64,000 bases of DNA from Ancylobacter crimeensis (GTDB lineage: Bacteria; Pseudomonadota; Alphaproteobacteria; Rhizobiales; Xanthobacteraceae), in contig NZ_JALKCH010000004.1 in NCBI RefSeq assembly GCF_023016805.1, positions 124,001 through 188,000 on the forward strand, read 5' to 3'. Each line of letters starts with the position of its first letter. Positions within the stretch are counted from its first letter, which is position 1. Below, piece after piece: positions 26,254-34,565 of this stretch. The position numbers were made by a program, and so were the translations under genes. Under the pieces are notes generated by a model. It was not told the DNA's origin, did not search any database, and saw only the letters and a list, made by a program, of their open reading frames with translations.

Positions 26254-26267
26254 GTCGCATATGCGAC
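26254..26267. promoter_or_regulatory. Perfect 14-base palindrome between the aldo/keto reductase and tRNA-Met
   Basis: GTCGCATATGCGAC is a perfect palindrome lying 130 bases past the aldo/keto reductase stop. A further GGTCGCA occurs at about 26219-26225. It is a possible protein-binding site, but no gene starts nearby on either strand that it would clearly serve. Confidence 0.35.
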
Positions 26268-26365
26268 CTTGCGACCCCGGCAAAAGCCGCATGGCAGGCC
26301 GCACCCTCCCGGGGCGTTCTGACTTGCTTACTATTCGTTAAATTGCTGAAATATATCGGATTTAT

Positions 26366-26442
26366 TGGTAGCGGAGGAGGGACTTGAACCCCCGACCCCA
26401 GGATTATGATTCCCGTGCTCTAACCAACTGAGCTACTCCGCC
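26366..26442 (-). tRNA. tRNA-Met (CAT)
   Basis: A 77-nucleotide cloverleaf on the minus strand: acceptor GGCGGAG pairing with CTCCGCT (ending in a G-U), D arm GCTC...GAGC, anticodon stem CGGGA/TCCTG with loop ATCATAA, and T arm GGGGG-TTCAAGT-CCCTC. The CCA end is encoded. The anticodon is CAT. The overall form fits elongator tRNA-Met; an isoleucine tRNA later modified to lysidine cannot be excluded by anticodon alone. An AT-rich stretch borders its 3' side. Confidence 0.93.
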
Positions 26443-26563
26443 CCAAAGGCGCCGGTTGCCCAGCCGTCCTTTCAAGGTGGCGCGGATATAAGGAAGGGGG
26501 TGGCGGCGTGTCAAGCGGGGCGCGGGCGCTGTCCCCGGATCGTCGGTGCCGGGCGGGCCGGAC

Positions 26564-27118
26564 CTACCAGCGCGGGGCGGGCGGCAGGCTTTGGCCGATC
26601 TCGTGCAGCCGGCGGCGGGTGCCGGGCGTGGTGTCGGCAGGAAGCTGGTCGAGCGGGAAGAAGCGGGCGTCGGCGATCTCGCGATTCGGCAGGCGCAGCA
26701 GGCCCATCCGGTAGCGCTCCACGACGAACACGACGACATGGTCGCGTCGGGACAGGAACGAGTTGAAGAAGATGCCGTGCAGCCGGGGCTCGCCCAGAGG
26801 CTCGACGGCGGTTTCCTCTTCCAGTTCACGGGCGAGAGCCTCGCGCACCGTCTCCCCGGCCTCGACACCGCCGCCGGGAAACTGCCAGCCGGCGACATAG
26901 GTGTGGCGTACCAGCAGCACGGCGCCATCCGGGCGCAGCACGACGGCGCGCACGCCCAGCGTGACGCCCTTGAACAAGCGCTGCCACCAGCGCGCGATGC
27001 CGGGCAGGCGGGTGCGACGGGGCTGGCGGATGGCGGGGATGAACGGCTCGGGCGCACCTCCGGCTTCCTTCGCCCGCCGGGGGCTGATATGGAAACGGCC
27101 GTGTTCGTTCTCGCCCAT
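26564..27118 (-). CDS. Nudix hydrolase
   Basis: A 184-residue Nudix protein that should cleave a nucleoside diphosphate linked to another group. The Nudix box is complete: GGVEAGETVREALARELEEE, followed by T. Before it come TLGVRAVVLRPDGAVLLVRHTY and GWQFPGG. The start is uncertain: ATG 27118 has GAGGA upstream but would overlap the divergent metallophosphoesterase start by 30 bases; a start nearer residue 45 without a good codon is the alternative. A substrate cannot be assigned. Confidence 0.82.
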   Translation of the reverse strand: MGENEHGRFHISPRRAKEAGGAPEPFIPAIRQPRRTRLPGIARWWQRLFKGVTLGVRAVVLRPDGAVLLVRHTYVAGWQFPGGGVEAGETVREALARELEEETAVEPLGEPRLHGIFFNSFLSRRDHVVVFVVERYRMGLLRLPNREIADARFFPLDQLPADTTPGTRRRLHEIGQSLPPAPRW

Positions 27119-28039
27119 TTCACCGATCCTCATCTCGGCCCGCTGCCCCGCGCGCGACTCGCAGAGCTTGCGAGCAAACGTGCGCTCGGCTTCATCAACT
27201 GGCGCCGCGGTCGCCGTAAACGCTACGCAGCGGGTACGATCGAGCTTCTGGTCGAGGACATCAAGTCCATTGCACCCGATCATATCGCGGTGACCGGCGA
27301 TCTGGTGAATGTCGGCCTGCCCGCCGAGTACCAGACCGGCCTTGCCTTCCTTCGATCGCTGGGCACGGGACGGGACGTCACCGTCATTCCGGGTAATCAC
27401 GATGCCTATGTGCGCTCCACCGCGCATTATGCGCTGCTGAACTGGGGCGACTATATGCGCGGCGACGATGCCGCGCTGGAGGGCGTCACGGCGGAGGAGG
27501 CGTTCCCCTTCGTGCGCCGGCGCGGCGATGTGGCGCTGGTCGGGGTGTCGAGCGCGATCCCGACCCATCCTTTCATGGCGACCGGTCGGGTGGGGCATGC
27601 CCAGATGGAACGCCTCGCCCGTGTTCTCGATGAGCTTGGCCGGCAAGGCTTGTTCCGGGTGGTGCTCATCCATCATCCGCCGTGCGGCTCCCGCCCCAGC
27701 CACAAGCGGCTGATCGACGCCGAGGCTTTCCGCGCCTGCCTTGCGCGGCACGGGGCTGAACTGGTGCTCTGCGGCCATGATCATCGGCCGATGGTGGAGC
27801 AGCTTCCCGGTCCCGGCGGGCGACTGGTGCCGGTCGTGGAGGCGCCCTCCGCCGCCGCGGGGCCGGACGACAAGCGCTGGCCGGGGGGCTATCACCTCTA
27901 TCGCATCTCCCGGGAAGGCGAGAGTGCGAACGGGATCTGGCGCTGCGAGATGGAGGCACGTGGCTTCGCGCCGGGTGATCCGCTCGTGGCGACGCGCACC
28001 GTGCGGGTGCTCACCGGACCGCTGCGCACGGTATCCTGA
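27089..28039 (+). CDS. Calcineurin-like metallophosphoesterase
   Basis: A 316-residue cytosolic phosphoesterase. All five metal-ligand blocks are visible: HFTDPHLG, VTGDLVN, IPGNHDAY, LIHHPP and CGHDHRP. It is similar in form to the 3',5'-cyclic nucleotide phosphodiesterase (CpdA) group, but that assignment is not secure. ATG 27089 lacks a strong ribosome-binding site. It starts inside the 5' end of the divergent Nudix gene. Next, 18 bases on, is an FMN-dependent hydroxyacid dehydrogenase, probably in the same transcript. Confidence 0.85.
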   Translation: METAVFVLAHFTDPHLGPLPRARLAELASKRALGFINWRRGRRKRYAAGTIELLVEDIKSIAPDHIAVTGDLVNVGLPAEYQTGLAFLRSLGTGRDVTVIPGNHDAYVRSTAHYALLNWGDYMRGDDAALEGVTAEEAFPFVRRRGDVALVGVSSAIPTHPFMATGRVGHAQMERLARVLDELGRQGLFRVVLIHHPPCGSRPSHKRLIDAEAFRACLARHGAELVLCGHDHRPMVEQLPGPGGRLVPVVEAPSAAAGPDDKRWPGGYHLYRISREGESANGIWRCEMEARGFAPGDPLVATRTVRVLTGPLRTVS

Positions 28040-28057
28040 GCGGGCGGGGAGAACGGC

Positions 28058-29155
28058 ATGGCGACGCGCTACGATATTCCTTCGCACATCGCCTCCGTGA
28101 CCGATTACGAGCCGATCGCGCGCGAGCGCCTGCCGGCGGACGCCTTCGCCTATATTTCCGGCGCCGCGGCGGATGAATTGACGCTGGCCCGCAACCGTAC
28201 CGCCTTCGATGCGCTGGCGCTGAAGAGCCGTGTGCTGGCGGATCTGCGCGGAGGCGGCACGGCGCTGTCGCTGTTCGGCTGTGACTTCGTCCACCCCATC
28301 CTCGTCGCGCCGAGCGGACGGCATCGGCTCTGCGACCCGCATGGGGAGCTTGCCACGCTGGTGGGAGCGGGGGGCGCGAAAGCCGGCATGGTGGTGAGCA
28401 CGGAGGCCGACATCCGGCTGGAGGAACTCGCCGCCGCGGCCACGGCGCCGCTGTGGTTCCAGCTTTATGTGCAGCATGACCGGGCCTACACGCTCGATGT
28501 CGTGCGCCGGGCCGAGCAGGCAGGTTACCGGGCGCTGGTGGTGACGGTGGATGCGCCGGTGCACGGGCTGCGCAACCGGGAGCTCCGGGCTGGCTATCGC
28601 GGACCGAAGCTGTCGGAATTCGCCAACCTCGCCGGTCTGCACACCACCCATTTCGCTCATGCCGACCTTGGTGAAAGCCTCATGTTCGGCGGTTATCTCG
28701 AGGCCGTTCCGGTGTGGGAGGACATCGCCCGGCTGCGGCGGGCGACGAAGCTGCCGCTTATCCTCAAGGGCATCATGGCGCCGGAAGATGCGCAGCGCGC
28801 GCTGGAGCTCGGCGTCGACGGGATCATCGTTTCCAACCATGGCGGGCGCGTGCTGGACAGCCAGCCGGCCAGCATCGAGGCGCTGCCCGCCGTGGTGCGC
28901 GAGGTGGCGGGCCGTGTTCCGGTGCTGATGGACGGCGGCATCCGGCGCGGCACAGACGTGCTGAAGGCGCTGGCGCTGGGCGCCGCGGCGGTGCTGGTAG
29001 GCCGGCCCGTTCTCTATGGGCTTGCGGTGGCCGGGCCGGCCGGCGTCGCCCATGTGCTCCATCTGCTGCGCTGCGAGCTGGAGATAGCGATGGTGCTGAC
29101 CGGCTGCCGCACGCTGTCCGACATCGGGCCGCAGGTGCTGTGGCAGCCGGGCTGA
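28058..29155 (+). CDS. FMN-dependent alpha-hydroxy acid dehydrogenase/oxidase (LldD/glycolate oxidase family)
   Basis: A 365-residue TIM-barrel flavoenzyme that oxidises an L-2-hydroxy acid. Family blocks are YISGAAADELTL, QLYVQHDR, VTVDAPVHGLRNRELR, the FMN Lys in LILKGIM, the catalytic SNHGGRVLDSQP and the phosphate-binding MDGGIRRGTDVLKALALGA and VLVGRP. All active-site residues appear kept. It is somewhat shorter than LldD and lacks the membrane-binding loop, so it may be a soluble oxidase. The substrate could be lactate, mandelate or a related acid. Confidence 0.88.
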   Translation: MATRYDIPSHIASVTDYEPIARERLPADAFAYISGAAADELTLARNRTAFDALALKSRVLADLRGGGTALSLFGCDFVHPILVAPSGRHRLCDPHGELATLVGAGGAKAGMVVSTEADIRLEELAAAATAPLWFQLYVQHDRAYTLDVVRRAEQAGYRALVVTVDAPVHGLRNRELRAGYRGPKLSEFANLAGLHTTHFAHADLGESLMFGGYLEAVPVWEDIARLRRATKLPLILKGIMAPEDAQRALELGVDGIIVSNHGGRVLDSQPASIEALPAVVREVAGRVPVLMDGGIRRGTDVLKALALGAAAVLVGRPVLYGLAVAGPAGVAHVLHLLRCELEIAMVLTGCRTLSDIGPQVLWQPG

Positions 29156-29165
29156 GGCCGGTTCT

Positions 29166-29774
29166 TCAGTAGAGCGTGGCCTTGTAGCGCTCCAGCATCT
29201 CGGTCTGCGTCTCGGCGGTAGCGAGGCCCAGTTGGTCGCGCAGCATTTCGCCCATGCTTGGCAGGCTATCGCGGGGCACGAAATGCTCAGCGTCCCATGC
29301 CTTTGAGCGCATGAAGGCCTTGGCGCAGTGCAGATACGCCTCCTGCACGGTGATGCGCAGCATGGTGACCGGGCGTCTGCCTTCCGCCATTCCGGCATCG
29401 AGCAGGTTGGGATCAGTACGGATTTCGGCGGTGCCGTTCACGCGCAGCGTCTCGTCGATACCGGGAATGAGGAAGAGCAGTCCGACCGCCGGATTGCCGA
29501 GAATGTTGGTGAGGCTGTCGAGACGGTTGTTGCCCGGCCGGTCCGGCACCAGCAGGGTCTGCGCATCGAAAATCCGTACGAAGCCGGCGGCGTCGCCGCG
29601 CGGGGTCACGTCGGCGCGGCCGTCGGTGCCGTAGGTCGCCAGCATCATCAGCGGCGAGAGACCGATGAAGTGCCGGCAATGGTGGTCGAGTGCGAGCAGC
29701 ACCTTGTTGAGACTGCGCTCGCGCGGGGCGGGATAGAGAGCGCGCAGCGCCTCGATGGACGTGATGCGGGTCAC
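29166..29774 (-). CDS. Pyridoxamine 5'-phosphate oxidase-like FMN-binding protein (MSMEG_1061 family)
   Basis: A 202-residue split-barrel flavoprotein. The N-terminal part carries SPLMMLATYGTDGRADVTPRG, and VPDRPGNNRLDSL and PAVGLLFLIPG follow, the arrangement of the FMN-binding pyridoxamine-oxidase-like MSMEG_1061 group, whose function is unclear. It begins at a GTG whose GAGGAGA ribosome-binding site overlaps the phnF stop codon, so it is translationally coupled to phnF. That link suggests a role with phosphonate metabolism, but none is established. It converges on the hydroxyacid dehydrogenase. Confidence 0.8.
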   Translation of the reverse strand: MTRITSIEALRALYPAPRERSLNKVLLALDHHCRHFIGLSPLMMLATYGTDGRADVTPRGDAAGFVRIFDAQTLLVPDRPGNNRLDSLTNILGNPAVGLLFLIPGIDETLRVNGTAEIRTDPNLLDAGMAEGRRPVTMLRITVQEAYLHCAKAFMRSKAWDAEHFVPRDSLPSMGEMLRDQLGLATAETQTEMLERYKATLY

Positions 29775-29786
29775 CGGTATGTCTCC

Positions 29787-30545
29787 TCAGCTCTTGACGA
29801 TGAGCTGTACGCGATCGGCCGCGAAGCGGGAACGGGTGTACTGGATCGGCAGCCGCCTGGCGTCGCCATTGACGCTTTCCACCACCATGACCACCCGGCC
29901 GGCGGGGAGGGCAAGGAGGGTGCGTTCGGTCTCATCGGCAAGACGCGCGGTCACGCGCGTCTCAAGACGGCGGTAATCGCCGAGGCCGAGCGCTTCCAGC
30001 GCGCGGGTGATGGAGCCGGTGGCAGCGACGAGAAATTCCAGGTCCTTGCAGCGATCGGCGACGTACCAGTGGGTGCCGCACACGACCGGAACGCCATCGG
30101 CCTCGCGCACGATCTCGATGCGCAGCAGCTCGGTCCCGTGGGGGATCTTCAGGCGCTCGGCAATGTCGCGCGGGGCGGGTTCGCGCTGTGACGAGAGGAA
30201 ACGGCCGCCCGGCGCGCGGCCTTCGCTCGAGACGATCTCGGAGAAGCGGGTGCGGGCGCCGATGGCGTAGTGCAGCGGGACCTCCTTCACGAAGGTGCCG
30301 CGGCCGGGCGTGGCCTCGATGACGCCCTGCTCGGTCAGCACGCCGAGCGCGCGGCGCAGGGTGTGGCGGTTGACCCCGAAGCGCTCGGCGAGTTCGGCTT
30401 CGGTCGGCAGGCGGGCGCCGGGCGCGAGGCGGCCTTCCGCGATCTCGGCCGTGATGGCTTCGGCGATCTGTTTCCAGAGCGAGACACCGCTGCCGCGGGC
30501 GACGCCGGAACCATCCGTCATCGTACTGTTATCGGTCTCGCCCAT
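29787..30545 (-). CDS. phnF: PhnF, GntR/HutC-family regulator of phosphonate metabolism
   Basis: A 252-residue repressor. Residues 18-85 are the GntR winged helix (LWKQIAEAITAEIAEG, LPTEAELAERFGVNRHTLRRAL, GRGTFV), followed by a HutC/UTRA effector domain (ERLKIPHGTELLRIE, ESVNGDARRLPIQYTRSRF). It diverges from phnG, with a nested palindrome between them that is its probable operator. The start has GGGAGGG. The effector is likely a C-P lyase substrate or intermediate. A flavoprotein gene is coupled to its 3' end. Confidence 0.88.
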   Translation of the reverse strand: MGETDNSTMTDGSGVARGSGVSLWKQIAEAITAEIAEGRLAPGARLPTEAELAERFGVNRHTLRRALGVLTEQGVIEATPGRGTFVKEVPLHYAIGARTRFSEIVSSEGRAPGGRFLSSQREPAPRDIAERLKIPHGTELLRIEIVREADGVPVVCGTHWYVADRCKDLEFLVAATGSITRALEALGLGDYRRLETRVTARLADETERTLLALPAGRVVMVVESVNGDARRLPIQYTRSRFAADRVQLIVKS

Positions 30546-30582
30546 TCTCCCTCCCCGAAGATTTGTTGCGACGCGTGATTGC

Positions 30583-30610
30583 CTATTTGTCTATATTAAT
30601 ATACAAATAG
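30583..30610. promoter_or_regulatory. Probable PhnF operator in the phnF-phnG intergenic region
   Basis: CTATTTGT (30583-30590) and ACAAATAG (30603-30610) are perfect inverted arms 12 bases apart. The centre contains a second perfect palindrome, TATATTAATATA (30592-30603). This AT-rich island stands out from GC-rich surroundings and lies 42 bases before phnG, suitable for repressing both directions. Confidence 0.6.
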
Positions 30611-30651
30611 CAGGCCGTCCAGCGGAGCCATCAAGGGACCAGAAGCCGCTC

Positions 30652-31122
30652 ATGACCGTTGCATCTCCATCCGCCGCCCCGGAGCGCCAGAGCGCGCGAC
30701 AGGCTCTCATGGCGGTGCTCGCCCGCGCCGGAAAAGGCGAGCTCGACGCCATTCTCGACCAGCTTGCGCCGATCCCCGCGGTGCAGGATCTGCGCGCGCC
30801 GGAGATTGGCCTCGTCATGCTCCGCGGGCGGATCGGCGGCGATGGCGCCGCCTTCAACCTTGGTGAGGCGACGGTGAGCCGTGCCGCGATCCGGCTGGAG
30901 GGTGGAGCGCCGGGTTTCTCCTATCGCCTCGGTCGCTCTCCCGCCTCGGCCCGTGTCGCGGCGGTCATCGATGCGCTGTGGCAGGACGAGGCGCGCCGCG
31001 CCGCGGTCGAGGCCGCTCTGGTGCCGCTGCGCGCGCGGCTGGCCGAAGGGGCCGCGACCGTGCGGGCCGAGACGGCCGCGACCAAGGTCGACTTCTTCAC
31101 CCTCGTGCGCGGAGAGGATTGA
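30652..31122 (+). CDS. phnG: PhnG, subunit of the carbon-phosphorus lyase core complex
   Basis: A 156-residue subunit of the PhnGHIJ core, which attaches methylphosphonate-type substrates to ribose triphosphate and cleaves the C-P bond. Family blocks seen are RQALMAVLARA, GLVMLRGRIGGDGAAFNLGEATVSRAAIRL and a YRLGR near the middle. It opens the phnGHIJKLMN run after the PhnF operator. The ribosome-binding site is weak. The N-terminal ten residues are unlike the family core and variable in general. Confidence 0.92.
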   Translation: MTVASPSAAPERQSARQALMAVLARAGKGELDAILDQLAPIPAVQDLRAPEIGLVMLRGRIGGDGAAFNLGEATVSRAAIRLEGGAPGFSYRLGRSPASARVAAVIDALWQDEARRAAVEAALVPLRARLAEGAATVRAETAATKVDFFTLVRGED

Positions 31123-31125
31123 GCG

Positions 31126-31773
31126 ATGCACATGGTTTGCGCGATCACGCCGGTGCCCACCCTCCCGGCAGCCGTGCCGGGTCCCGGCTTTGCCGATCCC
31201 GTGTTCGGCGCTCAGGCCGTCTTTCGCGCCGTGATGAACGCGCTGGCGCGGCCGGGGCGTCCCGCCGCACTCGTCGCGGGCTTCACCCCGCCGGTTCCGC
31301 TGACGCCGGAAGCGGCTGCCGTGGTTCTGGCGCTGTGCGACCATGAGACGCCGATCTGGCTCGATGCTCCGCTCGCGGCAGTGCCCGAGGTTGCGGCCTT
31401 CCTGCGCTTTCACACCGGCGCACCGGTGGTGACCGACCCGGCGGCGGCACGCTTCGCGCTGATCGCCGACCCGATGGGGATGCCGGATCTCGCCGCTTTC
31501 CCCACCGGCACGCCGGACTATCCCGATGCCTCGGCGACGCTGGTGCTGCAAGTCTCCGGCCTTGCGGATGCCGGGACCGACGCGGTTTCGCTCCATCTGG
31601 AAGGCCCGGGCGTGAAGGGGGCCGAGCGCATCGCCGCCGGCCCGCTGCCGGCCGATCTGGCCCGGCGCCTCGCCGCCAATCGCAGGCTGTTTCCACGCGG
31701 GGTCGATCTCATTCTCGCGGCGCCCGGCGCGGTGGTCGGGCTGCCGCGTTCGACGCTGGTTCGGGAGGGCTGA
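31126..31773 (+). CDS. phnH: PhnH, subunit of the carbon-phosphorus lyase core complex
   Basis: A 215-residue PLP-transferase-fold subunit of the core complex; the fold is kept but PLP is not bound in characterised members. Visible blocks are PGFADPVFGAQAVFRAVMNALARPG near the N-terminus (given here as DPVFGAQAVFRAVMNALARP), FLRFHTGAPV and VDLILAAPGAVVGLPRST at the end. GAGGA precedes ATG 31126, three bases after the phnG stop. The size is as expected. Confidence 0.92.
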   Translation: MHMVCAITPVPTLPAAVPGPGFADPVFGAQAVFRAVMNALARPGRPAALVAGFTPPVPLTPEAAAVVLALCDHETPIWLDAPLAAVPEVAAFLRFHTGAPVVTDPAAARFALIADPMGMPDLAAFPTGTPDYPDASATLVLQVSGLADAGTDAVSLHLEGPGVKGAERIAAGPLPADLARRLAANRRLFPRGVDLILAAPGAVVGLPRSTLVREG

Positions 31774-31775
31774 CC

Positions 31776-32858
31776 ATGTATGTCGCAGCCAAGGGTGGCG
31801 AAAAGGCGATCCGCAACGCGCACAGGCTGCTGGCCAAGCGCCGGCGCGGCAATCGCAACCTGCCGGATATCGGCCTTGCCCAGATCGCCGAGCAACTGGC
31901 GCTGGCGGTCGACCGGGTGATGGCGGAAGGCTCGCTCTATGACGCCGAGCTTGCCGCGCTGGCGGTGAAGCAGGCGCGGGGCGATCTCATCGAGGCGATC
32001 TTCCTGATCCGCGCCTTCCGCACCACGCTGCCGCGCTTCGGCGCGAGCACGCCGGTCGACACCGGGGCCATGCTGGTTCGCCGGCGCGTCTCCGCCACCT
32101 TCAAGGACCTGCCGGGCGGCCAGCTTCTGGGTCCGACCTTCGACTACACCCACCGCCTGCTCGGTGCCGGTCTGGGCGAAGGCGGAGAGGCGGAGATGAT
32201 GCCCGCTGAACCCGAGGCCATGCCGCGCGTCACCGACCTGCTCGGGGCGGACGGGCTCATCGAGCCGGCACCGGCGGAGGAGGGGGAGGAACCCTTCGAC
32301 ATCACCCGCGCGCCGGTCGCCTTCCCGGTGGACCGGGCGACGCGCCTTCAGATGCTGGCGCGGGGCGACGAGGGCTATCTGCTGGCGCTCGGCTACTCCA
32401 CCCAGCGTGGTTTCGGGCGCACCCATCCCTTTGTCGGCGAAATTCGCTTCGGCGATGTCGAGGTTTCGTTCTTCGCCGAGGAACTCGGTTTCGAGGTCTC
32501 GCCCGGCACCGTGCAACTCACCGAATGCCAGATGGTGACGCAGTTCACCGGATCGGCCAGCACGCCGCCGCAGTTCACCCGGGGATATGGCCTCGTCTTC
32601 GGCCAATGCGAGCGCAAGGCGATGTCGATGGCACTCGTCGAGCGCGCCCTGCGCTGGGCGGAACTCGGCGAGGAGAAGGGCGCTCCGGCGCAGGACGAGG
32701 AATTCGTCCTCGCCCACAGCGACAACGTGCAGGCGACTGGCTTCGTCGAGCATCTGAAGCTGCCGCACTACGTCGATTTCCAGGCCGAACTCGACCTCGT
32801 GCGCCGGATGCGGGCGGAGCGCGAGGCCGCCGCAAGCCTGAAGGAGGCCGCGGAATGA
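31776..32858 (+). CDS. phnI: PhnI, subunit of the carbon-phosphorus lyase core complex
   Basis: A 360-residue subunit that, with PhnG, H and L, forms the ribose-triphosphate phosphonate intermediate. The protein opens MYVAAKGGEKAIRNAHRLL, typical of PhnI, and contains DLPGGQLLGPTFDYTHRLL and QRGFGRTHPFVGEIRFGDV. Its stop overlaps the phnJ start (ATGA), giving translational coupling. GGGAGGG lies before the ATG. Nothing unusual. Confidence 0.93.
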   Translation: MYVAAKGGEKAIRNAHRLLAKRRRGNRNLPDIGLAQIAEQLALAVDRVMAEGSLYDAELAALAVKQARGDLIEAIFLIRAFRTTLPRFGASTPVDTGAMLVRRRVSATFKDLPGGQLLGPTFDYTHRLLGAGLGEGGEAEMMPAEPEAMPRVTDLLGADGLIEPAPAEEGEEPFDITRAPVAFPVDRATRLQMLARGDEGYLLALGYSTQRGFGRTHPFVGEIRFGDVEVSFFAEELGFEVSPGTVQLTECQMVTQFTGSASTPPQFTRGYGLVFGQCERKAMSMALVERALRWAELGEEKGAPAQDEEFVLAHSDNVQATGFVEHLKLPHYVDFQAELDLVRRMRAEREAAASLKEAAE

Positions 32859-33769
32859 ACGCGATGGTGACGGGTTCCGAGGCGGAGATGCCGGAGATCG
32901 GCTACAACTTCGCCTATCTCGACGAGCAGACCAAGCGCATGATCCGCCGGGCGATCCTGAAGGCGATCGCCATTCCCGGCTATCAGGTGCCCTTCGCCGC
33001 CCGCGAGATGCCGATGCCCTATGGCTGGGGCACCGGCGGGGTGCAGGTGACGGCCGCCGTTCTGGGGCCAGACGACGTGCTCAAGGTCATCGACCAGGGC
33101 GCGGACGACACCACCAATGCGGTCGCCATCCGCGGCTTCTTCGAGAAGACGGCGCGTGTCGCCACCACCACCCGCACGGGGGAGGCGAGCGTCATCCAGA
33201 CCCGCCATCGCATTCCCGAGCAGAAGCTCAGCGAGGACCAGATCCTGGTCTACCAGGTGCCGATCCCCGAGCCGCTGCGCTTTCTCGAGCCTCGCGAGAC
33301 CGAGACCCGCGAGCTCCACGCGCTGGCTGAATACGGCCTGATGCATGTGAAGCTCTATGAGGACATCGCCCGGCACGGCCACATCGCCACCACCTACGCC
33401 TATCCGGTCGAGGTGGCGGGCCGCTATGTGATGGACCCGTCGCCAATCCCGAAATTCGACAATCCGAAGATGGACGATTGCCCGGCGCTGCAACTGTTCG
33501 GCGCCGGCCGCGAGAAGCGCATCTACGCCATCCCGCCCTATACGCGGGTCGTCTCGCTCGATTTCGAGGACCATCCCTTCGAGGTGCAGCACTTCGCCAA
33601 GCCCTGCGCCATGTGCGGTGCGCGCGGCGTCTATCTCGACGAGGTGATCCTCGACGACCGCGGCGGCCGGATGTTCGTCTGCTCCGACACCGATCACTGC
33701 GAGACGCGGCAGGCTGAGGGTCACCACGGCGAGATGTGGGGCGGCATGCTCGCGGAGGACGCACGATGA
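32855..33769 (+). CDS. phnJ: PhnJ, radical SAM carbon-phosphorus lyase
   Basis: The catalytic subunit that cleaves the C-P bond to release an alkane and ribose cyclic phosphate. In the 304-residue protein the iron-sulphur cysteines keep the PhnJ-specific CX2CX21CX5C spacing: C251, C254, C276 and C282 (CAMCGARG, FVCSDTDHC). The N-terminal region with YNFAYLDEQTKRMIRRAILK and PMPYGWGTGG is also typical. Coupled at both ends to phnI and phnK by ATGA overlaps. All catalytic elements appear intact. Confidence 0.95.
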   Translation: MNAMVTGSEAEMPEIGYNFAYLDEQTKRMIRRAILKAIAIPGYQVPFAAREMPMPYGWGTGGVQVTAAVLGPDDVLKVIDQGADDTTNAVAIRGFFEKTARVATTTRTGEASVIQTRHRIPEQKLSEDQILVYQVPIPEPLRFLEPRETETRELHALAEYGLMHVKLYEDIARHGHIATTYAYPVEVAGRYVMDPSPIPKFDNPKMDDCPALQLFGAGREKRIYAIPPYTRVVSLDFEDHPFEVQHFAKPCAMCGARGVYLDEVILDDRGGRMFVCSDTDHCETRQAEGHHGEMWGGMLAEDAR

Positions 33770-34551
33770 CGACAACCAGCGAAAAGCCCCTCCTCGTCGC
33801 CGAAGGGCTCGGCAAGATGTACGGCACGCGGCTCGGCTGCCGCGACGTGTCCTTCAGCCTCTATCCCGGCGAGGTGCTGGCGGTGGTGGGTGAATCGGGG
33901 TCCGGCAAATCGACCCTGCTCGGCCTGCTCTCCACCGAACTCGCCGCGAGTTCGGGACGCGTGCTCTATCGCATGCGAGACGGCACGCTGACCGACCTCG
34001 CGACCCTCGGTCCGGCGGAGCGGCGGCTGCTGATGCGCACCGACTGGGGCCTCGTGCGGCAGAACCCGGCCGATGGACTGCGCATGGCGGTCTCGGCGGG
34101 CGGCAATGTCGGCGAGCGGCTGATGGCGGTCGGCTGGCGGCACTACGGGAATATCCGCGAGGAGGCGCTGGACTGGCTCGGCCGCGTCGAGATCGCGGCG
34201 GACCGGATCGACGACGACCCGCGCGCTTTTTCCGGCGGCATGCGCCAGCGCCTGCAGATCGCCCGCAACCTCGTGACGCGCCCGCGCCTCGTCTTCATGG
34301 ACGAGCCGACCGGCGGGCTCGACGTCTCGGTGCAGGCGCGGCTGCTCGACCTCATCCGTTCGCTGGTGGCGGAACTGGGGCTCGCGGTCATCATCGTGAC
34401 GCACGACCTCGCCGTGGCACGGCTGCTCTCCCATCGCACGCTGGTGATGCGGCAGGGGCGGGTGATCGAGACCGGGTTGACCGACCAGGTGCTCGACGAT
34501 CCGCGCGAGCCCTATACGCAGTTGCTCGTCTCCTCGGTTCTGGCGGCGTGA
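33766..34551 (+). CDS. phnK: PhnK, ABC-type ATPase of the C-P lyase complex
   Basis: A 261-residue ABC ATPase that binds the PhnGHIJ core rather than a membrane transporter. Walker A is GESGSGKST, the signature is FSGGMRQR, Walker B is LVFMDEPTGGLD and the switch is VTHDL. The order phnJ-phnK-phnL supports the call over an oligopeptide importer ATPase, which it resembles. It overlaps phnJ by four bases. Confidence 0.93.
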   Translation: MTTTSEKPLLVAEGLGKMYGTRLGCRDVSFSLYPGEVLAVVGESGSGKSTLLGLLSTELAASSGRVLYRMRDGTLTDLATLGPAERRLLMRTDWGLVRQNPADGLRMAVSAGGNVGERLMAVGWRHYGNIREEALDWLGRVEIAADRIDDDPRAFSGGMRQRLQIARNLVTRPRLVFMDEPTGGLDVSVQARLLDLIRSLVAELGLAVIIVTHDLAVARLLSHRTLVMRQGRVIETGLTDQVLDDPREPYTQLLVSSVLAA

Positions 34552-34565
34552 AAGGCGGGATGAAC

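Noticed and set aside
26564-29398. A 944-codon open frame on the minus strand
   Set aside because: Only its last 180 or so codons are a real gene (Nudix). The rest is antisense to the metallophosphoesterase and hydroxyacid dehydrogenase and is His/Arg/Gln-rich without domain motifs.
29328-30191. Plus-strand frame across the flavoprotein and phnF
   Set aside because: Arg/Ala/Gly-rich translation with no domain; both minus-strand genes have clear family motifs.
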